Assembly: GCA_900544645.1 (NCBI GenBank)
Contig: UQWG01000052.1
Span: 1-12,379, forward strand
Length of the DNA: 12,379 nt
Source of the DNA: an uncultured Collinsella sp.
GTDB lineage: Bacteria > Actinomycetota > Coriobacteriia > Coriobacteriales > Coriobacteriaceae
Reading direction: 5' to 3'
A model generated the notes under the pieces. That model was not told the DNA's origin, made no database searches, and was given only the letters and a program-made list of their open reading frames with translations. The position numbers and the translations under genes are program-made. The stretch's first letter is position 1, and every line of letters begins with the position of its first letter. Positions 1 to 7,930 of the stretch are shown one piece after another.

Positions 1-424
1 CCGCCAAGAGATCAAGCGCGCCAAGAGCGGTGCCCGCGTCATCGACGATTCCTATAACGCCAGTGCCGAATCTATGGCTGCTGGCCTCGATCTGCTGTGC
101 TCGCTTTCGTGCACGGGGTCTCGTATGGCGATCCTGGGCGAGATGGGCGAGATGGGCGATGAGGCTCCTCGCATGCATGAGCTCGTGGGCGCCTATGCCG
201 CCGCCAAGAAGCTCGACATGCTGGCGTGCGTGGGTGGTGAGCTGGCCCAGCTTATGGCCGATGCCGCGCGCATGATGGGCATGGACGAGGACCGCATCCA
301 GGTGTTCTCCGATTATCAGCAGGTGCTCGACCGCATGGGCGGCGCGCTTGAAAAACATGATGTTGTACTGGTCAAGGGTTCCCGCTTTGTTGAGCTCGAC
401 CGCTTTGTGGAAGGTGTGTGCTAG
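1..424 (+). CDS. murF: MurF, UDP-MurNAc-tripeptide--D-Ala-D-Ala ligase (3' part only)
   Basis: Only the last ~140 residues are in the window; the reading frame enters at base 2 with no start, so the gene begins upstream. MurF is the cytoplasmic ATP-dependent ligase that adds D-Ala-D-Ala to the UDP-MurNAc-tripeptide, giving the pentapeptide that MraY uses next. What remains is the end of the central domain plus the C-terminal Mur-ligase domain. Recognisable pieces are DDSYNASAESM at the domain junction (the family's D-x-YNA-N-P-x-S), ILGEMGEMGDEAPRMH (family pattern LGdM-ELG-x-x-x-x-x-H) and the terminal VLVKGSR. The stop TAG lies 3 nt before mraY, which fits one operon. The mild departure of YNASAES from the usual YNANPxS is seen in the sequence but is within family variation. 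Identity is secure from motifs and from the neighbour order. Confidence 0.95.
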   Translation, partial: RQEIKRAKSGARVIDDSYNASAESMAAGLDLLCSLSCTGSRMAILGEMGEMGDEAPRMHELVGAYAAAKKLDMLACVGGELAQLMADAARMMGMDEDRIQVFSDYQQVLDRMGGALEKHDVVLVKGSRFVELDRFVEGVC

Positions 425-427
425 CCC

Positions 428-1447
428 ATGTTCGGCAATCCCTCGTATCCAACGTATCAGGCTTTTTTGGGGCTTGGCATCGCCGCTGCCATTGCGCTGC
501 TGCTCATGCCGTGGTGGATCAAGCTGCTGAAGGTCGAGGGTATCGGCCAACAGGTCCGAGCCGACGGCCCCAAGCGTCATTTGATTAAACAGGGTACGCC
601 GACCATGGGCGGCGTCATCATCCTTGTTGCGATTTCGCTGACCTGCCTGCTGATGGGCAAGCTCACCACCGAGCTCGTGCTCGTGCTGCTCGCCACGCTG
701 GCGACCGGCGTGCTGGGCCTGATCGACGACCTGACCTCCGTTACGCATGGGCGCTCGCTCGGTCTGACGCCTCATGCCAAGATGATCGGCCTAACCATTA
801 TCTGTGTCACCTTTACGGTACTTGCCGTTAACTGGTGCGGCGTCGCCCCCGAGATTCGTTTTCCCGGCGGCCTGACGATTGACCTTGGCGTGCTTTCGAC
901 CACCATCTGCGGCCTTTCGTTCCCGTGGCTCTACATTGTCTTTTGCTGGCTGATGATCGCCGGTCTTTCTAATGCCGTGAACCTGACCGATGGCCTTGAC
1001 GGTCTTGCTGGCGGCACCTCCATGATTGCCATGCTCGCCATGGCTGCCATGGCGTTTTTGCACGGAGACGTGAACCTGTCCATCTTCTGCACCGCGTGTG
1101 CCGGTGCCTGCTTGGGCTTTCTGTGGTTCAACTGCTATCCGGCGAGCATCTTTATGGGCGATACCGGCTCGCTTGCCCTGGGCGCCGCGTTTGCCTGCAC
1201 GTCCATCATGACCAACACCGAGGTCGTCTCCCTCATCATCGGCGGCCTGTTTATCGTTGAGACCCTGTCGGTCATGATTCAGGTTGTCTACTTCCACTTT
1301 ACGCACAAGCGCGTCTTCCTTATGGCGCCCATCCATCATCATTTCGAAAAGAAGGGCTGGGCCGAGACCAAGGTCGTCATCCGTTTTTGGATTATCGCTG
1401 CTGCCTTTGGTGCCGTTGGCCTTGCCCTGTTCTTCCAGTTGGGATAG
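428..1447 (+). CDS. mraY: MraY, phospho-MurNAc-pentapeptide transferase
   Basis: A 339-residue polytopic membrane enzyme (family usually 320-360) that transfers phospho-MurNAc-pentapeptide from UDP to undecaprenyl phosphate, making lipid I at the inner face of the membrane. Visible motifs in order are QGTPTMGG (55-62), the Asp pair in GLIDDL (97-102), NLTDGLDGL (185-193), FMGDTGS (242-248) and the histidine motif PIHHHFEKKGW (301-311). These include the Mg/UDP-binding acidic residues and the HHH motif of the family. About ten hydrophobic segments alternate with short loops. ATG is chosen because it lies 3 nt after the murF stop and gives the expected N-terminal helix; a GGAAGG at 409-414 is 13 nt upstream, so the ribosome binding site is rather distant. 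No truncation or odd residue was seen. Two long antisense frames across it are compositional shadows. Confidence 0.98.
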   Translation: MFGNPSYPTYQAFLGLGIAAAIALLLMPWWIKLLKVEGIGQQVRADGPKRHLIKQGTPTMGGVIILVAISLTCLLMGKLTTELVLVLLATLATGVLGLIDDLTSVTHGRSLGLTPHAKMIGLTIICVTFTVLAVNWCGVAPEIRFPGGLTIDLGVLSTTICGLSFPWLYIVFCWLMIAGLSNAVNLTDGLDGLAGGTSMIAMLAMAAMAFLHGDVNLSIFCTACAGACLGFLWFNCYPASIFMGDTGSLALGAAFACTSIMTNTEVVSLIIGGLFIVETLSVMIQVVYFHFTHKRVFLMAPIHHHFEKKGWAETKVVIRFWIIAAAFGAVGLALFFQLG

Positions 1448-1456
1448 TGGTCTTTC

Positions 1457-2863
1457 ATGCCTCTTGCTGATGTCTTTAGCCTGCTCGTTTTGGGTCAGGG
1501 CAAATCCGGTCTCGATGTCGCCCGCTGGGCGCTGGCACATCCCGAGCGCGTAAGTGCCGTTACCGTGTATGGCGGTGGCACCTCTGAGCCCAATGACGCC
1601 ACGCGTGCGCTCGAGGCTGCTGGTGCGTCGTTTGTCTATGGGACCGAACAGGTCGAGGGCGCCTATGACGTATGCGTGACGTGCCCGGGCATCTCGGAGT
1701 TCTCGGGCTTCTTTAAGGCCGGGCGCGAGCATGCCGCTCAGATTATGGGTGAGCCCGAGTTTGCCTATCGCCTGTCGCCCGATAACTGGATTGCCATCAC
1801 GGGCACCAACGGCAAGACGACCACCACGTCGCTGACTGATTATCTGCTTAAGGCTGCCGGCGAGGCCAGCGTTGCTGTCGGCAACATCGGCGAGCCGCCG
1901 GTCAACGAGATTGACGGCCGAGCCCACAACGAGTGGTTTGTGGCTGAGCTCTCGAGCTATCAGATTGCTACGACAACCGAGCTCCACCCCCGCGTGGCGG
2001 TGCTGCTCAACATCACTCCCGACCACTTGGGCTGGCATAAGAGTCATAAGAACTATGCGCTTGCCAAGATCAAACTGTTTGACAATATGGTCGATGACGA
2101 TCTGGTGGTTGTCGACGTCGAAGACGCCGGCATTCACGAGTTCGATGAGTACATCTACACGCCGGGTCGTCGCATCTGCAAGGTTGCCTTTGACGAGCCT
2201 GAGGGCGAGGATGCCGCCTTTGTGCGCGATGGCAAGATGATCGTGCGTCTGAAGGGTGTCGAGACCCCGCTCATCGCTACATCCGAGCTCAAGATCTCGG
2301 GCCATCACAATGTTATCAATGCCCTGTGCGCTGCCACGGCTGCCTTGGCAGTCGGTGCCGATGTCGACGGTGTCTGCCGCGGTCTGGCCTCGTTCCAGCC
2401 GCTCGAGCACCGCGTGGAGCCGTGTGGCGAGATTGACGGCGTGCGCTACGTCAACGATTCCAAGGCGACTAACACCGATGCGGTCGAGAAGGCACTGACG
2501 GCATTTCCCGATGACGACGTGATCTTGCTGCTCGGCGGCCACGATAAGGGCACTCCGCTCACGGACTTCGCGCGCGTCGTTATGGACAACGTGCGCTCGG
2601 TCGTCTGCTTTGGCGATGCGCGCGAGCGCTTCACCGCCGCTATGGACGAGGCTGATGTCGATGGCGATGTGGATATCGCCCAGGCGGATGACCTGCGCGA
2701 CGCCGTGGACGTTGCCCGTTCGCTTTCGAGCCGTGGTGACGTGATCTTACTTTCTCCTGCCTGCTCTTCGTTCGATGAGTTCTCGGGCTATGAGGAGCGC
2801 GGCCGCGTGTTTAAGGACTACGTGGCTCAGCTTGCCGCTACAGCGAAATCACAAATGGAATAG
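1457..2863 (+). CDS. murD: MurD, UDP-MurNAc-L-alanine--D-glutamate ligase
   Basis: A 468-residue cytoplasmic ligase adding D-Glu to UDP-MurNAc-L-Ala with ATP. The three Mur-ligase domains are present: an N-terminal Rossmann-like UDP domain (LLVLGQGKSGLDVA, about 9-22), the central ATPase domain with P-loop GTNGKTTTT (116-124), VAELSSYQI (162-170, Glu164) and NITPDH (185-190), and the C-terminal domain with LEHRVE (316-321), YVNDSKATNTDA (331-342), LLLGGHDKG (357-365) and LLSPACSSFDEF (431-442). Lys204 in ALAKIKLF aligns with the carbamylated Lys of E. coli MurD; this is my alignment by eye. The usual DHLDWH-type motif reads DHLGWH here. The SPACSSFDEF ending and the MurD-specific NDSKATN separate it from MurC, MurE and MurF. 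The start is the ATG 9 nt after mraY; no strong Shine-Dalgarno is visible, so translation may be coupled to mraY. Confidence 0.97.
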   Translation: MPLADVFSLLVLGQGKSGLDVARWALAHPERVSAVTVYGGGTSEPNDATRALEAAGASFVYGTEQVEGAYDVCVTCPGISEFSGFFKAGREHAAQIMGEPEFAYRLSPDNWIAITGTNGKTTTTSLTDYLLKAAGEASVAVGNIGEPPVNEIDGRAHNEWFVAELSSYQIATTTELHPRVAVLLNITPDHLGWHKSHKNYALAKIKLFDNMVDDDLVVVDVEDAGIHEFDEYIYTPGRRICKVAFDEPEGEDAAFVRDGKMIVRLKGVETPLIATSELKISGHHNVINALCAATAALAVGADVDGVCRGLASFQPLEHRVEPCGEIDGVRYVNDSKATNTDAVEKALTAFPDDDVILLLGGHDKGTPLTDFARVVMDNVRSVVCFGDARERFTAAMDEADVDGDVDIAQADDLRDAVDVARSLSSRGDVILLSPACSSFDEFSGYEERGRVFKDYVAQLAATAKSQME

Positions 2864-2871
2864 GGGTTGCG

Positions 2872-4392
2872 GTGAGAGAGGAGAGCCCCCGACAAGGTAT
2901 GAGGAGGCCCGACTCGGACCGTGCTTCCTCACGTCGCACCACACCGCGTTCCAGCCACGGCGGGCAGTCGTTTAGCGAACGCTATATTGCCGGCGTTCCC
3001 GCCCGTATCATGCGCCCCCGTTTGATATTCATGGCCTGCTTGTTTACCTTGGTATGCTTTGGCCTGCTGATGGTGTACTCGGCGTCTTCGGTCGAGGCGC
3101 TGCACGAGAATGGCTCGGCGACGTTTTTTCTGGGTCGACAGGCCGCGTTTGCCGTGGTCGGTGTTCTGGCGCTGATTGCCATCGTGCGCGTTTTGCCGGA
3201 CAGCTGGTTTGGGGAGGATGTGCTCAGGATCTTCCTTATCGGCATGATAGGGCTACTGCTTCTGGTGTTCTTGGTGGGCAGCGGCAGCCGCGGCGCCACG
3301 CGCTGGCTCAACATCGCCGGTATTCAGTTCCAGCCTTCCGAGTTTTTAAAGCCATTTGCCATTGCGTATTCGGCCATCATGCTCGATCGCTTCTTTTCGC
3401 CCGGTGGCAACATCAACGAATTCCTTCGCAAGATGGGCATCTACCTGGGCATTTCGCTCTTTCTGATCTTTATCCAGCCCGATTTCGGTACTGTCCTGAT
3501 CATCCTGTTGACCCTCATGTGCATGGCGTTGTTTGCGGGCCTCGACCCCAGATTTATCATCGGCGTGCTAATCTTCGGCATTCTCGTGATCGTGATTGCG
3601 CTTGTCGCAGAGCCGTACCGTATGGTGCGTATTCAGGTTGCCTTGAACCCTTGGGCCGACGAGTATGGTGACGGCTATCAGGCCACGCTTGCCATCATGG
3701 CCTTTGCCTCGGGCGGTCTGTTCGGCCGTGGTATCGGCAACTCAACCATGAAGTACTCGTATCTGCCCGAGGCACACAACGACTACATCTTGGCCATCAT
3801 TGGCGAGGAAGTCGGTTTTGTCGGAACCGTGCTGTTCTTCTTGGTGTTTGCGATGCTGATCTACTCGGCGTTTCGCATTGCCGAGCAGGCGACCGATCGT
3901 CGGGGCGCGCTTATGGCGTCTGGCTCCGCGGTCATTCTCGCGGTGCAGTTTTTGATTAACGCGCTGGGCATCCTCAACGTGTTTCCCATGACGGGCAAAC
4001 CGTTGCCGTTTATTAGCTACGGCGGTTCGTCGATTATCGTGTCGCTTATGCTTGCCGGATTGATTCTGCGAGTTTCGTACGAGAGCGCCCGCCGCGATGA
4101 GTACGACCGCCGCCGTGAGAGCTTTGCCGTTATGGATGAGAGTACCGCCGGCGTGCCCCACGTGCGCGGCGAGCGATCTTCGCGTAACGGTTTTACCGTC
4201 CTGGATGGCTCTGCGACCGACCCCGCAGCCCGCCCGCGTCAGCGAACGGCGCCGCAAGGTCGTCCTCAGCGCCCCACTCCTCGCAATGCGGGCGGCGGAT
4301 ATAATCGAATCGATTTGAACTCAGACCCGTCGGCGCGTCTGCGTACCGACGGCCAGGGACCGCGTGTACGAAGGGACTACCATGACCGATAA
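2872..4392 (+). CDS. ftsW: FtsW, SEDS-family septal peptidoglycan glycosyltransferase
   Basis: A 506-residue polytopic SEDS protein that polymerises lipid II at the division septum together with a class B PBP (FtsI, expected upstream of this window). The SEDS core spans about residues 50-402: RWLNIAGIQFQPSEFLKPFAI (144-164), QPDFGT (202-207), YLPEAHNDYILAIIGEEVG (297-315) and PFISYGGSS (379-387). The acidic residue of the EAHND loop matches the functionally essential Asp reported for SEDS proteins. The order (murD before, murG after) separates FtsW from RodA. The chosen GTG start is 9 nt after murD; an ATG at 2899 preceded by GAGAGGAGAG is a real alternative and would shorten the N-terminus by 9 residues. 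Oddities are a ~48-residue basic N-terminal extension and a ~105-residue Arg-rich C-terminal cytoplasmic tail with degenerate repeats (FAVMDES, FTVLDGS). Mycobacterial FtsW also has a tail, reported to contact FtsZ. Confidence 0.96.
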   Translation: MREESPRQGMRRPDSDRASSRRTTPRSSHGGQSFSERYIAGVPARIMRPRLIFMACLFTLVCFGLLMVYSASSVEALHENGSATFFLGRQAAFAVVGVLALIAIVRVLPDSWFGEDVLRIFLIGMIGLLLLVFLVGSGSRGATRWLNIAGIQFQPSEFLKPFAIAYSAIMLDRFFSPGGNINEFLRKMGIYLGISLFLIFIQPDFGTVLIILLTLMCMALFAGLDPRFIIGVLIFGILVIVIALVAEPYRMVRIQVALNPWADEYGDGYQATLAIMAFASGGLFGRGIGNSTMKYSYLPEAHNDYILAIIGEEVGFVGTVLFFLVFAMLIYSAFRIAEQATDRRGALMASGSAVILAVQFLINALGILNVFPMTGKPLPFISYGGSSIIVSLMLAGLILRVSYESARRDEYDRRRESFAVMDESTAGVPHVRGERSSRNGFTVLDGSATDPAARPRQRTAPQGRPQRPTPRNAGGGYNRIDLNSDPSARLRTDGQGPRVRRDYHDR

Positions 4393-5497
4393 AATGACCG
4401 TTGCTATTGCAGCCGGCGGCACGGCAGGGCACATCAACCCCGCGCTCGCCTTGGCCGAAGAGCTGCGTGACCGTGGCCACCACGTTGTGTTCGTGGGCCA
4501 GTCGCGCAAGCTCGAGGGTCGTCTGGTCCCCGAGGCTGGGTTTGATTTTGTGCCCATTACGGTCACGGGCTTCGACCGCTCCCGTCCTTGGACGGCGCTG
4601 ACCTCGCTATGGCGTGTCAACAAAGCCAAGCGTGCGCTCGCCAGTTATTTCTCAAAGGTCGGCAAGCCCGATGCCGCCATCGGTTTTGGTGCCTATGTCG
4701 AGGTTCCGCTGCTGGGGTGGTGCAAGGGCGCGGGCGTTCCGTATCTGCTGCATGAGCAGAACTCTGTTCCGGGCCTGGCCAATAAGATGATGAACTCCCA
4801 CGCCGCCCGCGTGTGCATCTCGGTGCCGGCAGCGCGCTCGGTCTTTGAACGCGAAGGTGACCCTGACCACGTGCTCATGACCGGCAACCCCGTACGTCGC
4901 TCGGTAATCGAAGGCGATCGCGCTCGCGGCCGCAAGGCACTTGGCGTTCCCGAGGACGCTACGCTGCTGCTCGTCTTTGGCGGTTCACTTGGCGCCCAGC
5001 ACCTCAACGAGCGCGTGGTTTCGCTCAAAAACGAGCTGCTTTCGCGCAAGAACCTCTATGTGTTGCATTCGACGGGTGCCGACGGCTTTGAGGAGACCGA
5101 GCGCGCTTTGGCGCTGACGCCCGAGGAGGCGAAGCGTTACCGCGTCCAGCCTTACATCGACAACATGGGCGATATGCTGGCTGCTGCCGATTTGGCGCTC
5201 TCGCGTTCGGGTGCATCGAGCGTGGCCGAGATTGCTGCGCTCGCCGTGCCCTCGGTGCTCGTGCCGTATCCGCATGCGACGGCCGACCACCAAACCACCA
5301 ATGCCCGTTATCTAGTCGACGCCGGGGCCGGTGTGCTCTGCGCCGATGCCGATATCGACAGTTCTGCCTTTGCCGATGAGCTGCTGCACCTGGTCGATGA
5401 CGCGGCGGCGCGCGACGCCATGCGTCAGGCGGCGCGTGGACTGGCTCAGGATAGGGCCGCCGCTCTTCTGGCGGATGCGGTAGAGGGTTTGCGTTAG
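4382..5497 (+). CDS. murG: MurG, lipid II synthase (GlcNAc transferase)
   Basis: A 371-residue peripheral membrane GT-B glycosyltransferase that adds GlcNAc from UDP-GlcNAc to lipid I, making lipid II on the cytoplasmic face. N-terminal lipid I domain: AAGGTAGHINPALALAEEL (10-28, the first G-loop), HEQNSVPGLANK (124-135) and TGNPVR (167-172). C-terminal UDP-GlcNAc domain: LVFGGSLGAQHLN (197-209, second G-loop), SRSGASSVAEI (274-284) and PYPHATADHQTTNA (295-308). Start chosen at ATG 4382 because AAGGGA (4371-4376) lies 5 nt upstream; this gives an 11-nt overlap with ftsW and suggests translational coupling. An in-frame GTG at 4364 lacks a better site, and an ATG at 4394 immediately after the ftsW stop would remove four residues. 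All family motifs are intact. Confidence 0.97.
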   Translation: MTDKMTVAIAAGGTAGHINPALALAEELRDRGHHVVFVGQSRKLEGRLVPEAGFDFVPITVTGFDRSRPWTALTSLWRVNKAKRALASYFSKVGKPDAAIGFGAYVEVPLLGWCKGAGVPYLLHEQNSVPGLANKMMNSHAARVCISVPAARSVFEREGDPDHVLMTGNPVRRSVIEGDRARGRKALGVPEDATLLLVFGGSLGAQHLNERVVSLKNELLSRKNLYVLHSTGADGFEETERALALTPEEAKRYRVQPYIDNMGDMLAAADLALSRSGASSVAEIAALAVPSVLVPYPHATADHQTTNARYLVDAGAGVLCADADIDSSAFADELLHLVDDAAARDAMRQAARGLAQDRAAALLADAVEGLR

Positions 5498-5547
5498 TTA
5501 GACGGGATATCGTCGGTCGTCCTCGCGCTGATGCGGTAGGTGCGGTA
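5474..5547 (+). repeat. Short direct repeats GATGCGGTAG across the murG/murC junction
   Basis: GATGCGGTAG occurs at 5474-5483, inside the last codons of murG, and again at 5530-5539 in the 97-nt gap before murC. A shorter copy, TGCGGTA, follows at 5541-5547. The 97-nt gap is the only sizeable spacer in the murF-to-ftsQ run. I see no convincing promoter pair and no T-tract hairpin in it. The repeat may be chance or the footprint of a small duplication. Confidence 0.4.
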
Positions 5548-5594
5548 CAGTTAACGGGTTACAGGCAGTGTTTACGCAAGGAGTACACGAGCAC

Positions 5595-7013
5595 ATGGCT
5601 GATTCCCAGACTGCAACCTCCGCGCCCGAGTTTAAGAGCGCCCACTTTATCGGTATCGGCGGCGCCGGCATGAGCGGCATCGCCCTCGTTCTGCACGAGC
5701 GCGGTTATGCCGTTACCGGCTCCGACCTTAAGACGTCACGTTATATCCGCCAGCTTACCCGCGCTGGTGTGAAGGTGCATGTGGGCCATGAGGCCGCCAC
5801 GATCGACGAGGTCAAGCCCGACGTGGTTGTTGTCTCCACCGCTATTCCGGAGTCCAACCCTGAACTCGTGCGCGCTCGCGAGCTTGGTATTCCCGTGTGG
5901 CCCCGTGCCAAGATGCTCTCTGCCTTGGGCCACGGCTACACCACCGTTGCTGTTGCCGGCACGCATGGCAAGACCACCACGTCCTCGATGTGCGCCACCA
6001 TGCTCGACCGCATGGGCCTGGATCCGAGCTTCTTGATCGGCGGCATCGTCGAGGGCTATGACACGAACGGCAAGAACGGCTCGGGCGACTACTTTGTCGC
6101 CGAGGCCGACGAGTCCGACAGTTCCTTCCTGTTCCTGAACCCCAACGTGGTCATTGTGACCAACGTCGAGGCCGACCACCTCGATCACTACTCGGGTATC
6201 GAGGAGATCGAGGCGACTTTCGCCAAATTCATGAGCCTGGTGGGCGAGGACGGCACCGTCATCGTCTGCGGTGAGGACCCACATCTGGTCGAGCTCGCCA
6301 AGTCGACGGGCCGTCACGTGCTTTCCTACGGCTTTGCCGAGAGCAACGACATCGTCTGCATGCACCCGGATGTTAAGGGCATCCAGAGTGACTTTATCGT
6401 TCGCTTTGAGGACGGCACTGAGCATGCTGTGGAGATCAAGAGCAATCCCGGTCGCCACAACATGCTCAACGCCACGGCGGTGCTCACCGTCGCCCATGTC
6501 CTGGGCCTTGACATCGACGCCGCCGCCAAGGCGCTCTCGAGCTTTGAGGGCGTCCGCCGTCGCTTTACCCACGTGGGCGATATCGATGGCATCACCGTGG
6601 TCGATGATTACGGCCATCACCCCACCGAGATCAAGGCGACGCTTGCTGCTGCTTCGTCGCTGGGCTACAAGCACGTCGACGTCGTGTTCCAGCCGCACCG
6701 CTATTCGCGCCTGCAGGCCCTGTGCGACGACTTTGCCGATGCATTTGCCAATGCCGATAAACTGCTGCTGATTGATGTGTTCTCGGCTGGCGAGATGCCC
6801 ATTCCGGGTGTCACCTCTAAGATGCTCGCCGATACCGTGCGCGCCAAGCATCCTGGCAAGGAGGTCGTGTATTGCTCCAGCCGTCTTGAGCTCAATCAGG
6901 AGCTCGAGCAGATGGTGGGCGAGGGGGACCTGCTGCTCACCATGGGTGCCGGTGACGTTACGACCGTCGGCCCCGAGTTCATTGAGTATCTGACTGCCAA
7001 GAAAGACGCTTAA
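5595..7013 (+). CDS. murC: MurC, UDP-MurNAc--L-alanine ligase
   Basis: A 472-residue cytoplasmic Mur ligase catalysing the first amino-acid addition: L-Ala to UDP-MurNAc, the product of MurB. Motifs in order are FIGIGGAGMSGIA (18-30, UDP-binding loop typical of MurC), P-loop GTHGKTTT (122-129), EADESDSSF (170-178), NVEADHLDHY (190-199), RHN (287-289), DDYGHHPTE (337-345), FQPHRYSR (365-372) and GAGD (451-454). DYGHHPTE is the MurC-specific C-terminal signature. ATG 5595 is chosen because AAGGAG (5578-5583) lies 11 nt upstream, slightly long. An in-frame GTG at 5568 would add nine residues and place that Shine-Dalgarno inside the gene. The 97-nt upstream gap leaves room for internal regulation, but none is clear. 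The long antisense frame over it is a shadow. Confidence 0.97.
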   Translation: MADSQTATSAPEFKSAHFIGIGGAGMSGIALVLHERGYAVTGSDLKTSRYIRQLTRAGVKVHVGHEAATIDEVKPDVVVVSTAIPESNPELVRARELGIPVWPRAKMLSALGHGYTTVAVAGTHGKTTTSSMCATMLDRMGLDPSFLIGGIVEGYDTNGKNGSGDYFVAEADESDSSFLFLNPNVVIVTNVEADHLDHYSGIEEIEATFAKFMSLVGEDGTVIVCGEDPHLVELAKSTGRHVLSYGFAESNDIVCMHPDVKGIQSDFIVRFEDGTEHAVEIKSNPGRHNMLNATAVLTVAHVLGLDIDAAAKALSSFEGVRRRFTHVGDIDGITVVDDYGHHPTEIKATLAAASSLGYKHVDVVFQPHRYSRLQALCDDFADAFANADKLLLIDVFSAGEMPIPGVTSKMLADTVRAKHPGKEVVYCSSRLELNQELEQMVGEGDLLLTMGAGDVTTVGPEFIEYLTAKKDA

Positions 7014-7018
7014 GTCTA

Positions 7019-7930
7019 ATGGGTCTGTTTAACGCCGTTATGGCGCTCTCGGGCATGATCGACACGGATGTGATCGAGGACGAGCGCCTTGCGCGTCATA
7101 CGAGCTATCGTATCGGCGGCAAGGCCGACCTCTTTGTGACGTGCCATAGCTATCATGCCCTCCGCCGCGCCGTGGCGGTGCTCGATCGCGAGCAGGTGCC
7201 GTGGGTCATCATCGGCAAGGGCTCCAATCTGCTGGTTGCCGATGGCGGTTATCGCGGTGCCGTCATTTCGCTCGGACGTGAGTTTCAGCGCACGGTTGTT
7301 GCCGATGACGGTTGTACGCTGACGGTCGGTGCGGGCGTGATGTTTGCGCGCCTGGTCAACGATGCCCTGTCGCGTAGCCTCTCGGGCCTTGAGTTTGCCG
7401 TTGGCATCCCTGGCTCGGTCGGCGGTGCGATATCTATGAATGCCGGCACACGGACCGAGTGGATTGGCTCGCTGGTCGAGGATGTCGTAACGTTTGACCC
7501 GGCATCCGGTATCAAGCATTATGCGGGGTCCGAGATCGCTTGGGGCTACCGCGAATGTAGCCTTCCCCGCAATGAGATCATCCTCGAGTGCGTGCTCAAG
7601 CTTAAACCGGCGCCCAAGGCCGACATTCGCGAGCGCATGGAGCGGTACCTGACGAGGCGCAAGCGTACGCAGCCCATGGGTCGCGCATCCTGCGGGTCGG
7701 TCTTTCGCAACCCGCCCGATGCGAGCGTGGGCAAGCTTATCGAGGATTGTGGATTAAAGGGTTTTTCGATTGGCGGCGCGGAAGTTTCGCCCGTTCACGC
7801 TAATTTTATCGTTAATAACGGAACTGCCTCGGCCGATGACGTTGCCGCGGTTATCAGACATGTGCACGGAAAGGTGAGGGAGGCGTATGGCATCGAGCTC
7901 AGACCGGAAGTTAAATTCCTCGGCTTCTAG
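7019..7930 (+). CDS. murB: MurB, UDP-N-acetylenolpyruvoylglucosamine reductase
   Basis: A 303-residue FAD- and NADPH-dependent cytoplasmic reductase that turns UDP-GlcNAc-enolpyruvate into UDP-MurNAc, the MurC substrate. The FAD-binding PCMH-type domain is marked by HTSYRIGGKADL (27-38), IGKGSNLLVADGG (65-77) and GLEFAVGIPGSVGGAISMNAGT (123-144). The C-terminal domain has RASCGSVFRNP (222-232, with the catalytic Ser at 227), LIEDCGLKGFSIGGAEVSPVHANFIVN (240-266) and a terminal PEVKFLG with Glu297. The length and the lack of the extra loop of the E. coli enzyme suggest the shorter type II MurB; that assignment is an inference. The ATG is 5 nt after the murC stop with only a weak purine-rich stretch (AAGAAAG) upstream. 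Location inside the dcw cluster between murC and ftsQ resembles Firmicutes; many other actinobacteria keep murB elsewhere. Confidence 0.97.
   Translation: MGLFNAVMALSGMIDTDVIEDERLARHTSYRIGGKADLFVTCHSYHALRRAVAVLDREQVPWVIIGKGSNLLVADGGYRGAVISLGREFQRTVVADDGCTLTVGAGVMFARLVNDALSRSLSGLEFAVGIPGSVGGAISMNAGTRTEWIGSLVEDVVTFDPASGIKHYAGSEIAWGYRECSLPRNEIILECVLKLKPAPKADIRERMERYLTRRKRTQPMGRASCGSVFRNPPDASVGKLIEDCGLKGFSIGGAEVSPVHANFIVNNGTASADDVAAVIRHVHGKVREAYGIELRPEVKFLGF

Noticed and set aside
791..2542. 583-codon open frame on the - strand across mraY and murD
   Set aside because: It lies opposite two genes with complete family motifs. Its protein is low-complexity (Gly/Asp/His/Arg-rich) with no recognisable domain. 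Long antisense frames are expected when sense third positions are rich in C and G.
3054..3671. 205-codon frame inside ftsW on the + strand
   Set aside because: It lies entirely within ftsW in another frame, while the ftsW frame carries every SEDS motif without interruption.
5498..5517. Possible terminator after murG (GACG/CGTC inverted repeat)
   Set aside because: The stem is only 4 bp and no T-tract follows, so it would not terminate transcription.
5736..6851. 371-codon open frame on the - strand across murC
   Set aside because: It is antisense to the intact murC with a His/Asp/Gly-rich composition and no family motif; there is no promoter or ribosome binding site to support it.
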